From contig NZ_CP022133.1 of the NCBI RefSeq assembly GCF_002211765.1, positions 744,001-808,000 of the forward strand: DNA of 64,000 nucleotides, given 5' to 3'. The notes beneath the pieces are model-generated. The model was not told where the DNA came from. It saw only the letters and a list, made by a program, of their open reading frames with translations, and searched no databases. Within the stretch, counting starts at the first letter, position 1. Every line of letters starts with the position of its first letter. A program made the translations under genes and the position numbers. Positions 32,328 through 40,861 of this stretch are shown in pieces. This DNA comes from Idiomarina piscisalsi. Its GTDB lineage: Bacteria; Pseudomonadota; Gammaproteobacteria; Enterobacterales; Alteromonadaceae.

Positions 32328-33086
32328 ATGCGGCTCTTTGATACGCACTGCCACCTCGACTTTGATGCCTTTGATAAGGACAGAGAGGCGGTGCTGGAAA
32401 GAGCGAATGAAGCCGGCGTAGAAGGGTTTATGGTGCCAGGGGTGACACGAAACCAGTGGGAGAAGCTGACATCTTTAGCAAGTAAGAACACTAGTTGGTC
32501 TTATGCACTGGGTTTGCATCCCTGGTTTATTGAAGAGCACGACATCAGCGATATCGAAGCGCTTGAGCAGACGTTGGAGCAGCAAAAAGGGCAGGTAAAA
32601 GCGGTAGGAGAAATTGGTCTTGATAAAACCTTTCAGCACTATGACAAGCAACATACGCTTTTCATTCGCCAGCTTGAGCTGGCAAAGCAGTTGAAACTAC
32701 CGGTTATTATTCACCACCGTAAAACGCTCGACCGTACTCATGCCGATATTAAGAAGTACGGGCCTGAGCGAGGTGTTATTCATGCGTTCAGCGGCAGCCA
32801 CCAACAGGCGATGAAGTTTGTTGAACAAGGCTATAAGCTCGGCGTGGGGGGAGTGATCACTTACGACCGAGCACAAAAAACGAGGCAGGCTATCCAAGAA
32901 GTACCGATAGAAAGCCTGGTACTCGAAACCGATTCACCGGATATGCCGCTGTCTGGGTATCAAGGACAGAGAAATGAGCCTTATCGAGTGGCCCTTGTGT
33001 TAGATGCTTTAGCTGAATTAAAAAGCACTGATAAGGAGGCGCTGGCGTCACAGTTATGGAAAAACAGTGTCGAGTTGTTTAGTTAA
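32328..33086 (+). CDS. yjjV: TatD-family metal-dependent hydrolase YjjV
   Basis: The 252-residue TIM-barrel protein belongs to the TatD DNase-like family. Metal-ligand motifs are D-T-H-C-H-L-D-F-D at the N-terminus, G-E-I-G-L-D near residue 92, and E-T-D-S-P-D-M-P-L near residue 203. Family members have 3'-5' exonuclease or deoxyribonuclease activity; YjjV itself is poorly studied. prfC and yjjV lie close together in enterobacteria too. It is probably co-transcribed with prfC. Confidence 0.88.
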   Translation: MRLFDTHCHLDFDAFDKDREAVLERANEAGVEGFMVPGVTRNQWEKLTSLASKNTSWSYALGLHPWFIEEHDISDIEALEQTLEQQKGQVKAVGEIGLDKTFQHYDKQHTLFIRQLELAKQLKLPVIIHHRKTLDRTHADIKKYGPERGVIHAFSGSHQQAMKFVEQGYKLGVGGVITYDRAQKTRQAIQEVPIESLVLETDSPDMPLSGYQGQRNEPYRVALVLDALAELKSTDKEALASQLWKNSVELFS

Positions 33087-33101
33087 TACCTAGCGTAGCG
33101 C

Positions 33102-33725
33102 TTATTTCTGCCAGTAGCGGTCTCGTATTCGGTTAAAGCCCAGCATAATAAACACGCCCGCTAGCATGGCGAGTAATAGCAGTACTTTGCCCTGCTGCAT
33201 TAATCCGTCGTGTGCCTGCCTGCTTTGGGCTAACAAAGTGCTTTTATCAAAAACGACCTGGATATAGCCGCTGATATGTTGCTCTTCGTTGATTTCTTCA
33301 ATCAGTATCCAGGGATCCGCCTTTAAACTGGCCGCTGGCCAGTCGATGATAGACGTTGCCGCCCCTGAGGCGACCATATCTTCACCAAAACGATCGCGAA
33401 TAACCGCAGATAACACATGAGGCTGACTGGTTATATAGTCAACCAGTTGCTGCAATTTGTCGGTTTCTTGCTGTTCAACCCAATGGTGTGCTTCGTGCTC
33501 AACTTGCTGCATTAGCAGCTCGGTAATTGACTGGGTTTGGTTAAAAAGTTGCTGCTGTGACTGAACACTGGCAATATTCCAGACGTTAATAATAATAAAC
33601 AGCAAACCTGCCGCAGCACCCAGCCGCAAGGCGCGTTTGGTCGCAATGTGCATAAAAGCGCGAGTGGTATCCTTCAACAACCAGCTTTTAAGTGGTTGCC
33701 AGAGATTATTTTGTTGAGTACGCAT
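33102..33725 (-). CDS. smp: Membrane protein of the Smp/YtjB (AhpA) family
   Basis: This 207-residue protein has two membrane helices, at about residues 32-52 and 180-197, around a periplasmic region of about 125 residues. The topology, with an alpha-helical start and a small sensor-like fold, matches Smp (YtjB), a protein of unclear role. The context decides: smp lies divergent from serB in E. coli, exactly as here, with a 26-base gap between the two starts. Confidence 0.8.
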   Translation of the reverse strand: MRTQQNNLWQPLKSWLLKDTTRAFMHIATKRALRLGAAAGLLFIIINVWNIASVQSQQQLFNQTQSITELLMQQVEHEAHHWVEQQETDKLQQLVDYITSQPHVLSAVIRDRFGEDMVASGAATSIIDWPAASLKADPWILIEEINEEQHISGYIQVVFDKSTLLAQSRQAHDGLMQQGKVLLLLAMLAGVFIMLGFNRIRDRYWQK

Positions 33726-33751
33726 AACACAGATTCAGGAGTTTTTGATTC

Positions 33752-34402
33752 ATGAAGTATCCGTCTGGTTTAATCGTTTTCGATATGGATTCTACCTTAA
33801 TTGGTATTGAGTGTATCGATGAAATTGCTCGACTCAATGATTGTTATACTAAAGTTGCAGAAATAACAAAAGCGGCGATGGAGGGAAAACTGGATTTCAG
33901 TGAGTCGCTACGCCAAAGGGTGGCTTGTCTTAAGGGCGTTAGTGAGTCGTCACTTCAGGCGCTATTTAACCCTATTCCTTTGCATCCAGGAGCAAAAGAA
34001 TTGTTCTCCACCTTAAAAGAAAAAGGATGGCAGCGAGCTATTGTTTCAGGTGGCTTCACTTGGTTTGCCGACAGGCTTTCTGCTGAACTTCAGGCGGATG
34101 CCGTTATCGCGAACCAACTAGAAGTGAGTGACGGGCTTCTCACAGGACGCGTTTTGGGTGATATAGTCGATGCCAGCATCAAAGCGAGCTCCCTGCAGGC
34201 CTTAGCAAAAAAGTGGAATATTCCGATGTCTAAAACGGTTGCTGTCGGTGACGGGGCCAACGATGCTATGATGCTCGAACAGGCTGCCGTCGGTATTGCT
34301 TATCAGGCGAAACCGTCGTTAAAACGTATTGCGGATTATTGTATTGATGAACCTGACTTGCGCCAGGTTCTTTTCTGTTTAGAGAGTTCACAGCTTATCT
34401 AA
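33752..34402 (+). CDS. serB: Phosphoserine phosphatase (short form)
   Basis: SerB hydrolyses O-phosphoserine, the last step of serine synthesis. The 216-residue HAD-fold protein has the nucleophile motif D11-x-D13-S-T, S99-G-G and G-D-G-A-N-D (166-171). E. coli SerB has 322 residues; the N-terminal ACT-like regulatory domain of about 100 residues is absent here, leaving a bare catalytic unit. Its end overlaps the convergent PilZ gene by 15 bases. Confidence 0.94.
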   Translation: MKYPSGLIVFDMDSTLIGIECIDEIARLNDCYTKVAEITKAAMEGKLDFSESLRQRVACLKGVSESSLQALFNPIPLHPGAKELFSTLKEKGWQRAIVSGGFTWFADRLSAELQADAVIANQLEVSDGLLTGRVLGDIVDASIKASSLQALAKKWNIPMSKTVAVGDGANDAMMLEQAAVGIAYQAKPSLKRIADYCIDEPDLRQVLFCLESSQLI

Positions 34403-36895
34403 CCAGGAAACCAGTCGCTCTTCTTGTTCGTTAACGGAAGCCGAATCCGGCAGCGTAAAGCTGAGTAAGCTGGACGTAACATCGATAGTTTCGGCAACGC
34501 CGAAAATTTTCCATAGTTCTTCTTCTAAGTCTTCTGCTTTATAGGCTGCGTAGTAGCTCATGTACGCGAGTTCTGCCTGAATAAATTGGATATCCGGCTT
34601 GCCGGCTCTTGATAAATTGACAGCAATAGCTCGAAAGACCGAGTTCGGCAGACATTGATCAATAAAGCCATGGATATCGTCGGTCGCATGAGTTTCACAC
34701 CATTGAGTCTGAACAATGTACTCTCCATTTTGACGATAAAGCCGAATAAGAAGCAGAAGTGATTCCGGAAACGCGTCACGCTCCATGGACTTAAGCTTAG
34801 GTTCAAACACCTCCGTTACTGAATGTCCTCGTAACAGCGGTTGTAAGTTAATAATAGTGTCGCGGCTACCCGGTAAACGTTTCAGAATACTTAACCAACC
34901 GGAGGTCCACGAAGAAACGCCAACCCGGCGAGTTGATAATGCTTTTTGTTTTGAGCGATTAAAAAACACCGGTACCGCGGCTGGCGCATAACAATATAAA
35001 TTTCTTAAACATAACGGCAGACCGTTAACGGATGTGTTTTCGACTTGTAGCTTTAATACATCTCGTTGTTCACGTATCAGAAAGCGAATAAAGTCAGACC
35101 CCCGATGAGGATCCGCAGTTGTATCCGCTTTTAGCCTTAATGTCGTTCCTGCGCGGTCGGTTGATGCGACAAGGTAAGGCAGCTCGCTGAGTTTGGCTTT
35201 TTTATACGTTTTTAAAAAGCCGGTCATAGAAATATAAATGGTATCGCCCGCAGAGATACTAGCGGGAGTATCCATTTGTACCTGTAAGCCACTAATTGAG
35301 AGATCGATAATCATCGCATCTCTGACAAACTTCCCAGCTTTCACGCGGCAACGACTGCGGTAGTTAAAGCGTCGCTCTTTGCGCAGGTTAACGAACTCTA
35401 ACCGCGCTTCTTTGGTTCTTAACGGTACCGCCGGCGGATGAGCAAAGGCCTTTAAAGAAGGCAGTTGCGACTTAGTAACTTCTCCAACGGTTAAGTCATT
35501 AACGTAAGCCGTAACATCGGAAACCGCCGCCAGGTATTTCAGCGGCTTAACAGCCTGTTTTACCTCAACTGAAGGAGGATTGATACGAAACGGAACTTTT
35601 ATATGCTCCGGAACCGCTTGTGGTTGCCAGGCTAGTTCGCTATTGCAAGAACGAACGTCAACTTGAAACACTCGCCAGGAAGCTTTTTGACGACCAAAGG
35701 CAATATAAGTGTCCCAAAGCCCGGATCGCTTTAACTCATCGACGGTAGCTGAATAGTGATAAATTTTGCCTCGTGCTGTTATCGAAAAGCTCAAAATAAT
35801 CAGCTGTGCCGTACCGGCTGACTCTAATTGTTCGAGAATCTGCTGACTGCGCCGCACATTAAATATTGAACCGAAACTAATTTGATTGAGCTCATTTAAC
35901 CAGGTATCTAAAACAAACCGATTATTGTCTGTCGTTAACACATAGTCCGCAATGAGCCGTTTGTTTGCTTCTGAAAAGTAAACGGGTAATTGCCGCGTTC
36001 TCGGTAAGAAGAACTGCTCGTGTCCTTTATTAATGACGCTGTCATAGGTGTTATCAATATTAACGCGGTAACGTTTTTTGTAGCCATTAATGAAACGCTG
36101 GAAGAAACGGTCAAGTTCGTCGGAGCGAAACTCTGACGCTCGATTTAAATTAATGTACTGCTTTCCATCAACTTGCTGTACGCCAACGACGACATAGGGA
36201 ATGCGCATTTCAGGGTCGACTGTGAACTCCTTGGCTAAGCCGACAAAAGACAGCTCGAGTTGTTCTTGTGCCTTAATGTCTCGTGGTTCGTCCAGCCTTA
36301 TGCGCATACCGGTAATGGATATGTCGGCGGTAATCCCTTTAAACTGCTGCTTGCCAGCGTCGGTTAACAGAACATCTATGGTAAAATTCATGCGCTCTTC
36401 TGAGCGATACGGATAACGACCAAAATGGAAAGTTTCCGCTAAATAGGAATAGGGCTCGTTAGACTCATTTCTAAATGGCGACTGACCGCTTACCGGCTCA
36501 GCATTTTGAGACGCAAGGCTTTGTGCATAAGCTCGCTCTTCTTCCTGGGCACGACGGAGTTGATTATCGGCGTCAAGAATTTGTTCAAACGTGTCTTGAG
36601 TAAATACGCCTTTGTAGGTCTCCAGGCCTTTTTCAAAGATCTCGATAGCAACGCTGTCCAGCTGGTGCCGACGGCCTTGATGCTCATAAGGAAAGCATTT
36701 GTCATCGACTTGATTCCGTAAGTCAACCGTTCGACGACAAGGAGCGGCGAGTCGGTTAAGCTCCATTTTTAATTTGAAACGAGTGGGACCGTCCAGATCT
36801 TTGGTTAAGGCCTGGAAAATAGCGTCGAAATCAGAATCGTAAACAACGGGTTTCAACTGATCAATTAATTGGTCAAAATAAGAGTTTGGCATCAA
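34388..36895 (-). CDS. Large PilZ-domain protein, probable c-di-GMP effector
   Basis: The 835-residue protein has two PilZ domains. The first, at about residues 155-265, has R-S-E-E-R and D-I-S-I-T-G. The second, at about 500-610, has R-K-E-R-R and D-L-S-I-S-G. Both pairs fit the c-di-GMP-binding R-x-x-x-R plus D/N-x-S-x-x-G pattern. The rest shows no domain I can name and has no signal peptide or membrane helix. In Vibrio a large PilZ gene (plzD) also sits between serB and radA, which suggests orthology; that comparison is from memory. Output is unknown. Confidence 0.82.
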   Translation of the reverse strand: MMPNSYFDQLIDQLKPVVYDSDFDAIFQALTKDLDGPTRFKLKMELNRLAAPCRRTVDLRNQVDDKCFPYEHQGRRHQLDSVAIEIFEKGLETYKGVFTQDTFEQILDADNQLRRAQEEERAYAQSLASQNAEPVSGQSPFRNESNEPYSYLAETFHFGRYPYRSEERMNFTIDVLLTDAGKQQFKGITADISITGMRIRLDEPRDIKAQEQLELSFVGLAKEFTVDPEMRIPYVVVGVQQVDGKQYINLNRASEFRSDELDRFFQRFINGYKKRYRVNIDNTYDSVINKGHEQFFLPRTRQLPVYFSEANKRLIADYVLTTDNNRFVLDTWLNELNQISFGSIFNVRRSQQILEQLESAGTAQLIILSFSITARGKIYHYSATVDELKRSGLWDTYIAFGRQKASWRVFQVDVRSCNSELAWQPQAVPEHIKVPFRINPPSVEVKQAVKPLKYLAAVSDVTAYVNDLTVGEVTKSQLPSLKAFAHPPAVPLRTKEARLEFVNLRKERRFNYRSRCRVKAGKFVRDAMIIDLSISGLQVQMDTPASISAGDTIYISMTGFLKTYKKAKLSELPYLVASTDRAGTTLRLKADTTADPHRGSDFIRFLIREQRDVLKLQVENTSVNGLPLCLRNLYCYAPAAVPVFFNRSKQKALSTRRVGVSSWTSGWLSILKRLPGSRDTIINLQPLLRGHSVTEVFEPKLKSMERDAFPESLLLLIRLYRQNGEYIVQTQWCETHATDDIHGFIDQCLPNSVFRAIAVNLSRAGKPDIQFIQAELAYMSYYAAYKAEDLEEELWKIFGVAETIDVTSSLLSFTLPDSASVNEQEERLVSWLDKL

Positions 36896-36954
36896 GATCC
36901 ATTTTTATTCGTTATTCTTGAATATTACCTCATATTAAAACGAGAAGCAGATTA

Positions 36955-38319
36955 ATGGCAAAAGCAAAAACGGCATACGTGTGCAGCGACTGTGGAGCAG
37001 ACTTCCCACGTTGGTTAGGGCAGTGCACAGAATGTAAAGCATGGAATACCTTAACCGAAGTTCGTCTGGCATCAAAACCAGCTTCTCCGGCAGTCGCGCG
37101 CCAGGGGTTTGCGGGAATGACTGAAAGCAAAGTGCAAACGCTTAATGAAGTGGACCTGCAGGAAGTGCCGCGTTTTAGCTCTGGCTTTAAAGAGTTTGAT
37201 CGGGTGTTGGGCGGTGGGGTTGTACCGGGCTCGGCTATTTTAATTGGCGGCTCACCCGGAGCCGGGAAAAGTACTCTATTATTGCAAACGCTCTGCCAAC
37301 TCGCTGAGAAAATGCCTGCATTATACGTGACCGGGGAAGAGTCGTTACAGCAGGTTGCCATGCGAGCACAGCGCCTGAACTTGCCGACTGATAAATTACG
37401 AATGTTGTCAGAAACCTCTGTGGAAACCATTTGCCAGCTGGCTGACAAAGAAAAACCAGCCATTATGGTTATCGACTCAATACAGGTAATGCACTTGGCG
37501 GACATTCAGTCGGCGCCAGGCAGCGTATCTCAAGTGCGGGAAGCGGCCGCTTACTTAACTCGTTACGCAAAGCAAAAGAATGTTGCCATTATTATGGTTG
37601 GTCATGTGACCAAAGAGGGCTCCTTGGCAGGGCCTAAGGTACTGGAGCACTGTATTGACTGTTCCGTTATTTTGGATGGCTCTTCAGATTCACGTTATCG
37701 AACGCTCCGAGGCACTAAAAACCGCTTCGGTGCGGTAAACGAGTTAGGCGTGTTTGCTATGACGGGAGGAGGCCTGAAAGAGGTATCAAACCCCTCCGCA
37801 ATATTCTTACAGCGTGCTGAAGAACAAGGCAACGGCTCTGTGGTTATGGTGGTTTGGGAAGGTACTCGACCATTACTCGTTGAAATACAGGCACTCGTCG
37901 ACTATTCCGCATTAGCAAATCCAAGGCGTGTAGCGGTGGGCTTAGAAGCAACGCGGTTGGCGTTATTGCTCGCTGTTTTGCATCGTCATGGCGGTTTGCA
38001 AGTGTCCGACCAGGATGTGTTCGTTAATGTGGTTGGTGGGGTAAAAGTGGCAGAAACCTCAGCCGATTTGGCGTTACTGCTGGCGATTGTATCGAGCTTT
38101 AAAGGCGATCCTTTGCCCAGGGAGTTGGTGGCTTTCGGTGAGGTCGGCTTAGCTGGCGAAATCCGTCCTGTGCCAAACGGGCTGGAGCGATTAAATGAAG
38201 CGGCCAAGCATGGCTTCAAAAAAGCCGTGGTGCCTATTGCCAATAAACCTAAAATGGCGCCGGAAGGTATGGAAGTTATTGGTGTGAAAAATCTACAGCA
38301 GGCGTTGGATGTTATTTAA
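36955..38319 (+). CDS. radA: DNA repair protein RadA (Sms)
   Basis: RadA is a RecA-like, DnaB-type helicase that drives branch migration in recombinational repair. The 454-residue protein has an N-terminal zinc finger (C10, C13, C24, C27), Walker A G-G-S-P-G-A-G-K-S-T (98-107), the RadA-specific K-N-R-F-G motif near residue 260, and a C-terminal Lon-protease-like domain. It is divergent from the PilZ gene over a 59-base gap. Its 3' end overlaps the next gene by 11 bases. Confidence 0.97.
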   Translation: MAKAKTAYVCSDCGADFPRWLGQCTECKAWNTLTEVRLASKPASPAVARQGFAGMTESKVQTLNEVDLQEVPRFSSGFKEFDRVLGGGVVPGSAILIGGSPGAGKSTLLLQTLCQLAEKMPALYVTGEESLQQVAMRAQRLNLPTDKLRMLSETSVETICQLADKEKPAIMVIDSIQVMHLADIQSAPGSVSQVREAAAYLTRYAKQKNVAIIMVGHVTKEGSLAGPKVLEHCIDCSVILDGSSDSRYRTLRGTKNRFGAVNELGVFAMTGGGLKEVSNPSAIFLQRAEEQGNGSVVMVVWEGTRPLLVEIQALVDYSALANPRRVAVGLEATRLALLLAVLHRHGGLQVSDQDVFVNVVGGVKVAETSADLALLLAIVSSFKGDPLPRELVAFGEVGLAGEIRPVPNGLERLNEAAKHGFKKAVVPIANKPKMAPEGMEVIGVKNLQQALDVI

Positions 38320-39115
38320 ATTTACTACCATAAGCGCTCTGCTGATTGCGTTGACAACCCTACCGGCTCAGGCTGAGAATAAAAAGCGCTGGGTTTCCCT
38401 CAACCAGTGTGTCGATATTGCGCTGGCGCGTTGGAGTGAACGCGGTGAGCTGGTCGGTATTACTAAATTGCATAAAGATAATGAACTGTCCGGTATCGAA
38501 AGGCACAACGGTACTCTGGAAAGCATTTTGTCCTTAAGACCAACGACGGTTTTTGCGACGGAGTTTAACCAGCGGAGGTTGATTGAGGCGTTGAAGGACT
38601 ATGTGGATGTTGTCGTTTTGCCGCAACCCCGGAGCTGGGAGATTTATGAACAGTGGTTGTCTATTATGTCAGCTCAAACGGGGTATTCTGAAAAAGTAGA
38701 CCAACATAAAACGAAGCTGCAAATTGCGCTTGATTCGCAAGCGGATAGCCGATCGGCAATTGTTATTATGCCGAATCAGTATAGCTGGGGAGAAGGTAGC
38801 TGGACGGATAGCATGTTTAGCCAAATGGGCTGGCAAAATCTCGCCTCTACAGCCGGCTATGACTTAGTATCGATCGACTTAGAACAGCTGATAAGCTGGC
38901 AGCCGGACACGGTCATTATGGAAGGTTTCGCCGATGACGCCAAGTCAGCTGACTTCGCTCTGGCCAATATTTGGCGGCATCATCCTGTAGTACGCAGATG
39001 GATGGAGGAACAAGACAAAGTCCATTTCATTCCCCATGAAACATCGTCATGCCCGGTCGTGAATGCAGCTGAGTACGTCGAAGCGCTTGGCCACAGGAGA
39101 GGCAACCGTGAGTAG
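38309..39115 (+). CDS. Periplasmic metal-chelate-binding protein of an ABC importer (BtuF/FecB-like)
   Basis: This 268-residue protein has a signal peptide (about residues 1-22, cleaved after A-Q-A) and the class III solute-binding fold: two lobes joined by a long helix, as in BtuF and FhuD. W-V-S-L-N-Q-C-V-D, L-S-L-R-P-T-T-V-F-A-T and W-Q-P-D-T-V-I-M-E are family-like segments. With the next two genes it makes a full importer for a ferric siderophore, haem or a corrinoid; the substrate cannot be told from sequence. Its start lies inside the end of radA. Confidence 0.82.
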   Translation: MLFKFTTISALLIALTTLPAQAENKKRWVSLNQCVDIALARWSERGELVGITKLHKDNELSGIERHNGTLESILSLRPTTVFATEFNQRRLIEALKDYVDVVVLPQPRSWEIYEQWLSIMSAQTGYSEKVDQHKTKLQIALDSQADSRSAIVIMPNQYSWGEGSWTDSMFSQMGWQNLASTAGYDLVSIDLEQLISWQPDTVIMEGFADDAKSADFALANIWRHHPVVRRWMEEQDKVHFIPHETSSCPVVNAAEYVEALGHRRGNRE

Positions 39116-40100
39116 GTTAATGAAATGGATGTTAGTGCTCACTACCGGGATTATAGCACTCTCGTTGTGGCACGCATCGCAAGGTAGTAGCGGAATCACG
39201 CTTTTGGACTGGTGGCATAGTGGCACTTTGTCGGTTTATCAAAAGACCATTTTAGTGGACATTCGATTGCCAAGGTTGGTACTTGCACTTGTCAACGGCG
39301 CAGCGCTTGGGCTGGCAGGGGCAGCCATGCAGTTGTTACTCAGAAACCCACTGGCAGAGCCTGGACTGACAGGTGTATCGTCTGGCGCAGCTTTAACAAC
39401 GGTGGCTGTACTGTACTTTGGTCTGCTGCCCACGTTTTCCTGGTTGTTACCGTTTATTGCATTGGCTGGTGGCTTGGCCGCTATTATTGTCGTAGTGATG
39501 ATGGCGGGAGGCTACGCCGACGTTAACCGGGTCATTTTAGCGGGGGTTGCGATTTCCTCATTGGCGGGTGCTGCAATGGCGCTGCTGTTGTATTTAGCCC
39601 CTAACCCATTTGCTTTTCAGGAATGGAGTCAGTGGACATTAGGAAGCCTGGCAAACAGAGGCTGGTCACACGTCATGTTGATGCTACCACTTGCCTTTGT
39701 CGGTGCAGTCTTGGTGTTGACTCAAACGCGTTTCTTAACCGCACTCACTTTTTCCGAAGAAACCGTTGTCAGTATGGGATATAGCTACCCGATAAGACGC
39801 AATCTGGTGTTGATTGCTGTGGCATTACTGACAGGAAGTAGCGTCGTTAGTGTTGGTATTATTGGTTTTGTGGGCCTGCTTGCACCCCATGTGGTAAGGC
39901 TCTTGGGACTTGACCACCCCAAACACGTTTTGTCTATGAGCGCGTTAACCGGAGCTTTGCTGGTGTTATCGATTGATATTTTTGTGCGCCTAATGAGTGT
40001 GGGGCGAGAGTTACCACTGGGGGTAGTTGCTGCGGTTATTGGGGCGCCCTTACTGATTTTTCTGCTGGTAAGGCAGAAAGCTCGGCATGCGGTAGGGTAA
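39108..40100 (+). CDS. ABC importer permease, FecCD/BtuC family
   Basis: The polytopic permease has about nine to ten hydrophobic segments and the FecCD motif G-F-V-G-L-L-A-P-H-V-V-R, the ATPase-contacting loop. I choose the GTG at 39108 because GGAG (39096-39099) lies 8 bases upstream; it gives 330 residues. An upstream in-frame start at 39063 would add 15 unlikely residues. It overlaps the binding-protein gene by 8 bases, which implies coupled translation. One permease gene implies a homodimer, as in BtuCD. Confidence 0.87.
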   Translation: MSRLMKWMLVLTTGIIALSLWHASQGSSGITLLDWWHSGTLSVYQKTILVDIRLPRLVLALVNGAALGLAGAAMQLLLRNPLAEPGLTGVSSGAALTTVAVLYFGLLPTFSWLLPFIALAGGLAAIIVVVMMAGGYADVNRVILAGVAISSLAGAAMALLLYLAPNPFAFQEWSQWTLGSLANRGWSHVMLMLPLAFVGAVLVLTQTRFLTALTFSEETVVSMGYSYPIRRNLVLIAVALLTGSSVVSVGIIGFVGLLAPHVVRLLGLDHPKHVLSMSALTGALLVLSIDIFVRLMSVGRELPLGVVAAVIGAPLLIFLLVRQKARHAVG

Positions 40101-40105
40101 ATACA

Positions 40106-40855
40106 GTGCTAACCATAGATAATGTGAGTTTGAAAGGGATTAATCGACCAAGGCTGAGCAACGTCGGGTTGTCTCTTGATAGCGGCAAATTAATCGGTTT
40201 GATAGGTCCCAATGGCGCAGGTAAAAGCTCTCTGCTAAAGGCAATAGCTGGGGTTGAAGCAGCTTCGGGAAAGCTTTTATGGAATAGACAGTCGCTATCC
40301 GCCATGAATGATAATGAAAGGGCAAATACGTTGTCGTATATGGCTCAAGACGATACCCCACAGTGGGATTTGACCATAGAAGATATTATCGATATTGGCC
40401 TTTTAAAGAAGCGACTTTCTCGCTCAGAGCGGCAGCGGCGTGTTGAAACAACAAGTGAAACACTTAATCTTTCTGAATTTACTGGTCACTCGATCCAACG
40501 GCTGTCGCGTGGTGAGTTACAGCGGGTTTTGCTGGCTAGGGCACTCGTTTCTGAGCCCGAGCTGTTACTTTGTGATGAGCCGACTAATGCTCTGGATATT
40601 TACCATCAACTGAATGTGTTGCAGCTACTTAAAAAACAAAGTGAGCAGGGTCGGTTAGTGATGATGGCCATTCACGATATCCCACAGGCGGCTGAGTATT
40701 GTGATGAATTAGTCTTGTTGGATAAAGGCCGGCTAGTTTGTCATGGACAACCCTTTGAGGTGTTAACCAAAGAGAATTTGGCGGCCACTTTCGGGATCCA
40801 TGCGGACTGGATTTGCAATAAAAGGGGCGTAGCCTGGCAGCCTCGCCCCTTATAA
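40106..40855 (+). CDS. ABC importer ATPase, FecE/BtuD family
   Basis: The 249-residue ATPase has Walker A G-P-N-G-A-G-K-S-S (about residues 34-42), the signature L-S-R-G-E (about 134-138), and Walker B L-L-L-C-D-E-P-T. It starts with GTG 5 bases after the permease stop and completes the three-gene importer. The Q-loop Tyr-Met-Ala-Gln and the switch His (I-H-D) are present, so it should be active. Confidence 0.88.
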   Translation: MLTIDNVSLKGINRPRLSNVGLSLDSGKLIGLIGPNGAGKSSLLKAIAGVEAASGKLLWNRQSLSAMNDNERANTLSYMAQDDTPQWDLTIEDIIDIGLLKKRLSRSERQRRVETTSETLNLSEFTGHSIQRLSRGELQRVLLARALVSEPELLLCDEPTNALDIYHQLNVLQLLKKQSEQGRLVMMAIHDIPQAAEYCDELVLLDKGRLVCHGQPFEVLTKENLAATFGIHADWICNKRGVAWQPRPL

Positions 40856-40861
40856 CGGCTG

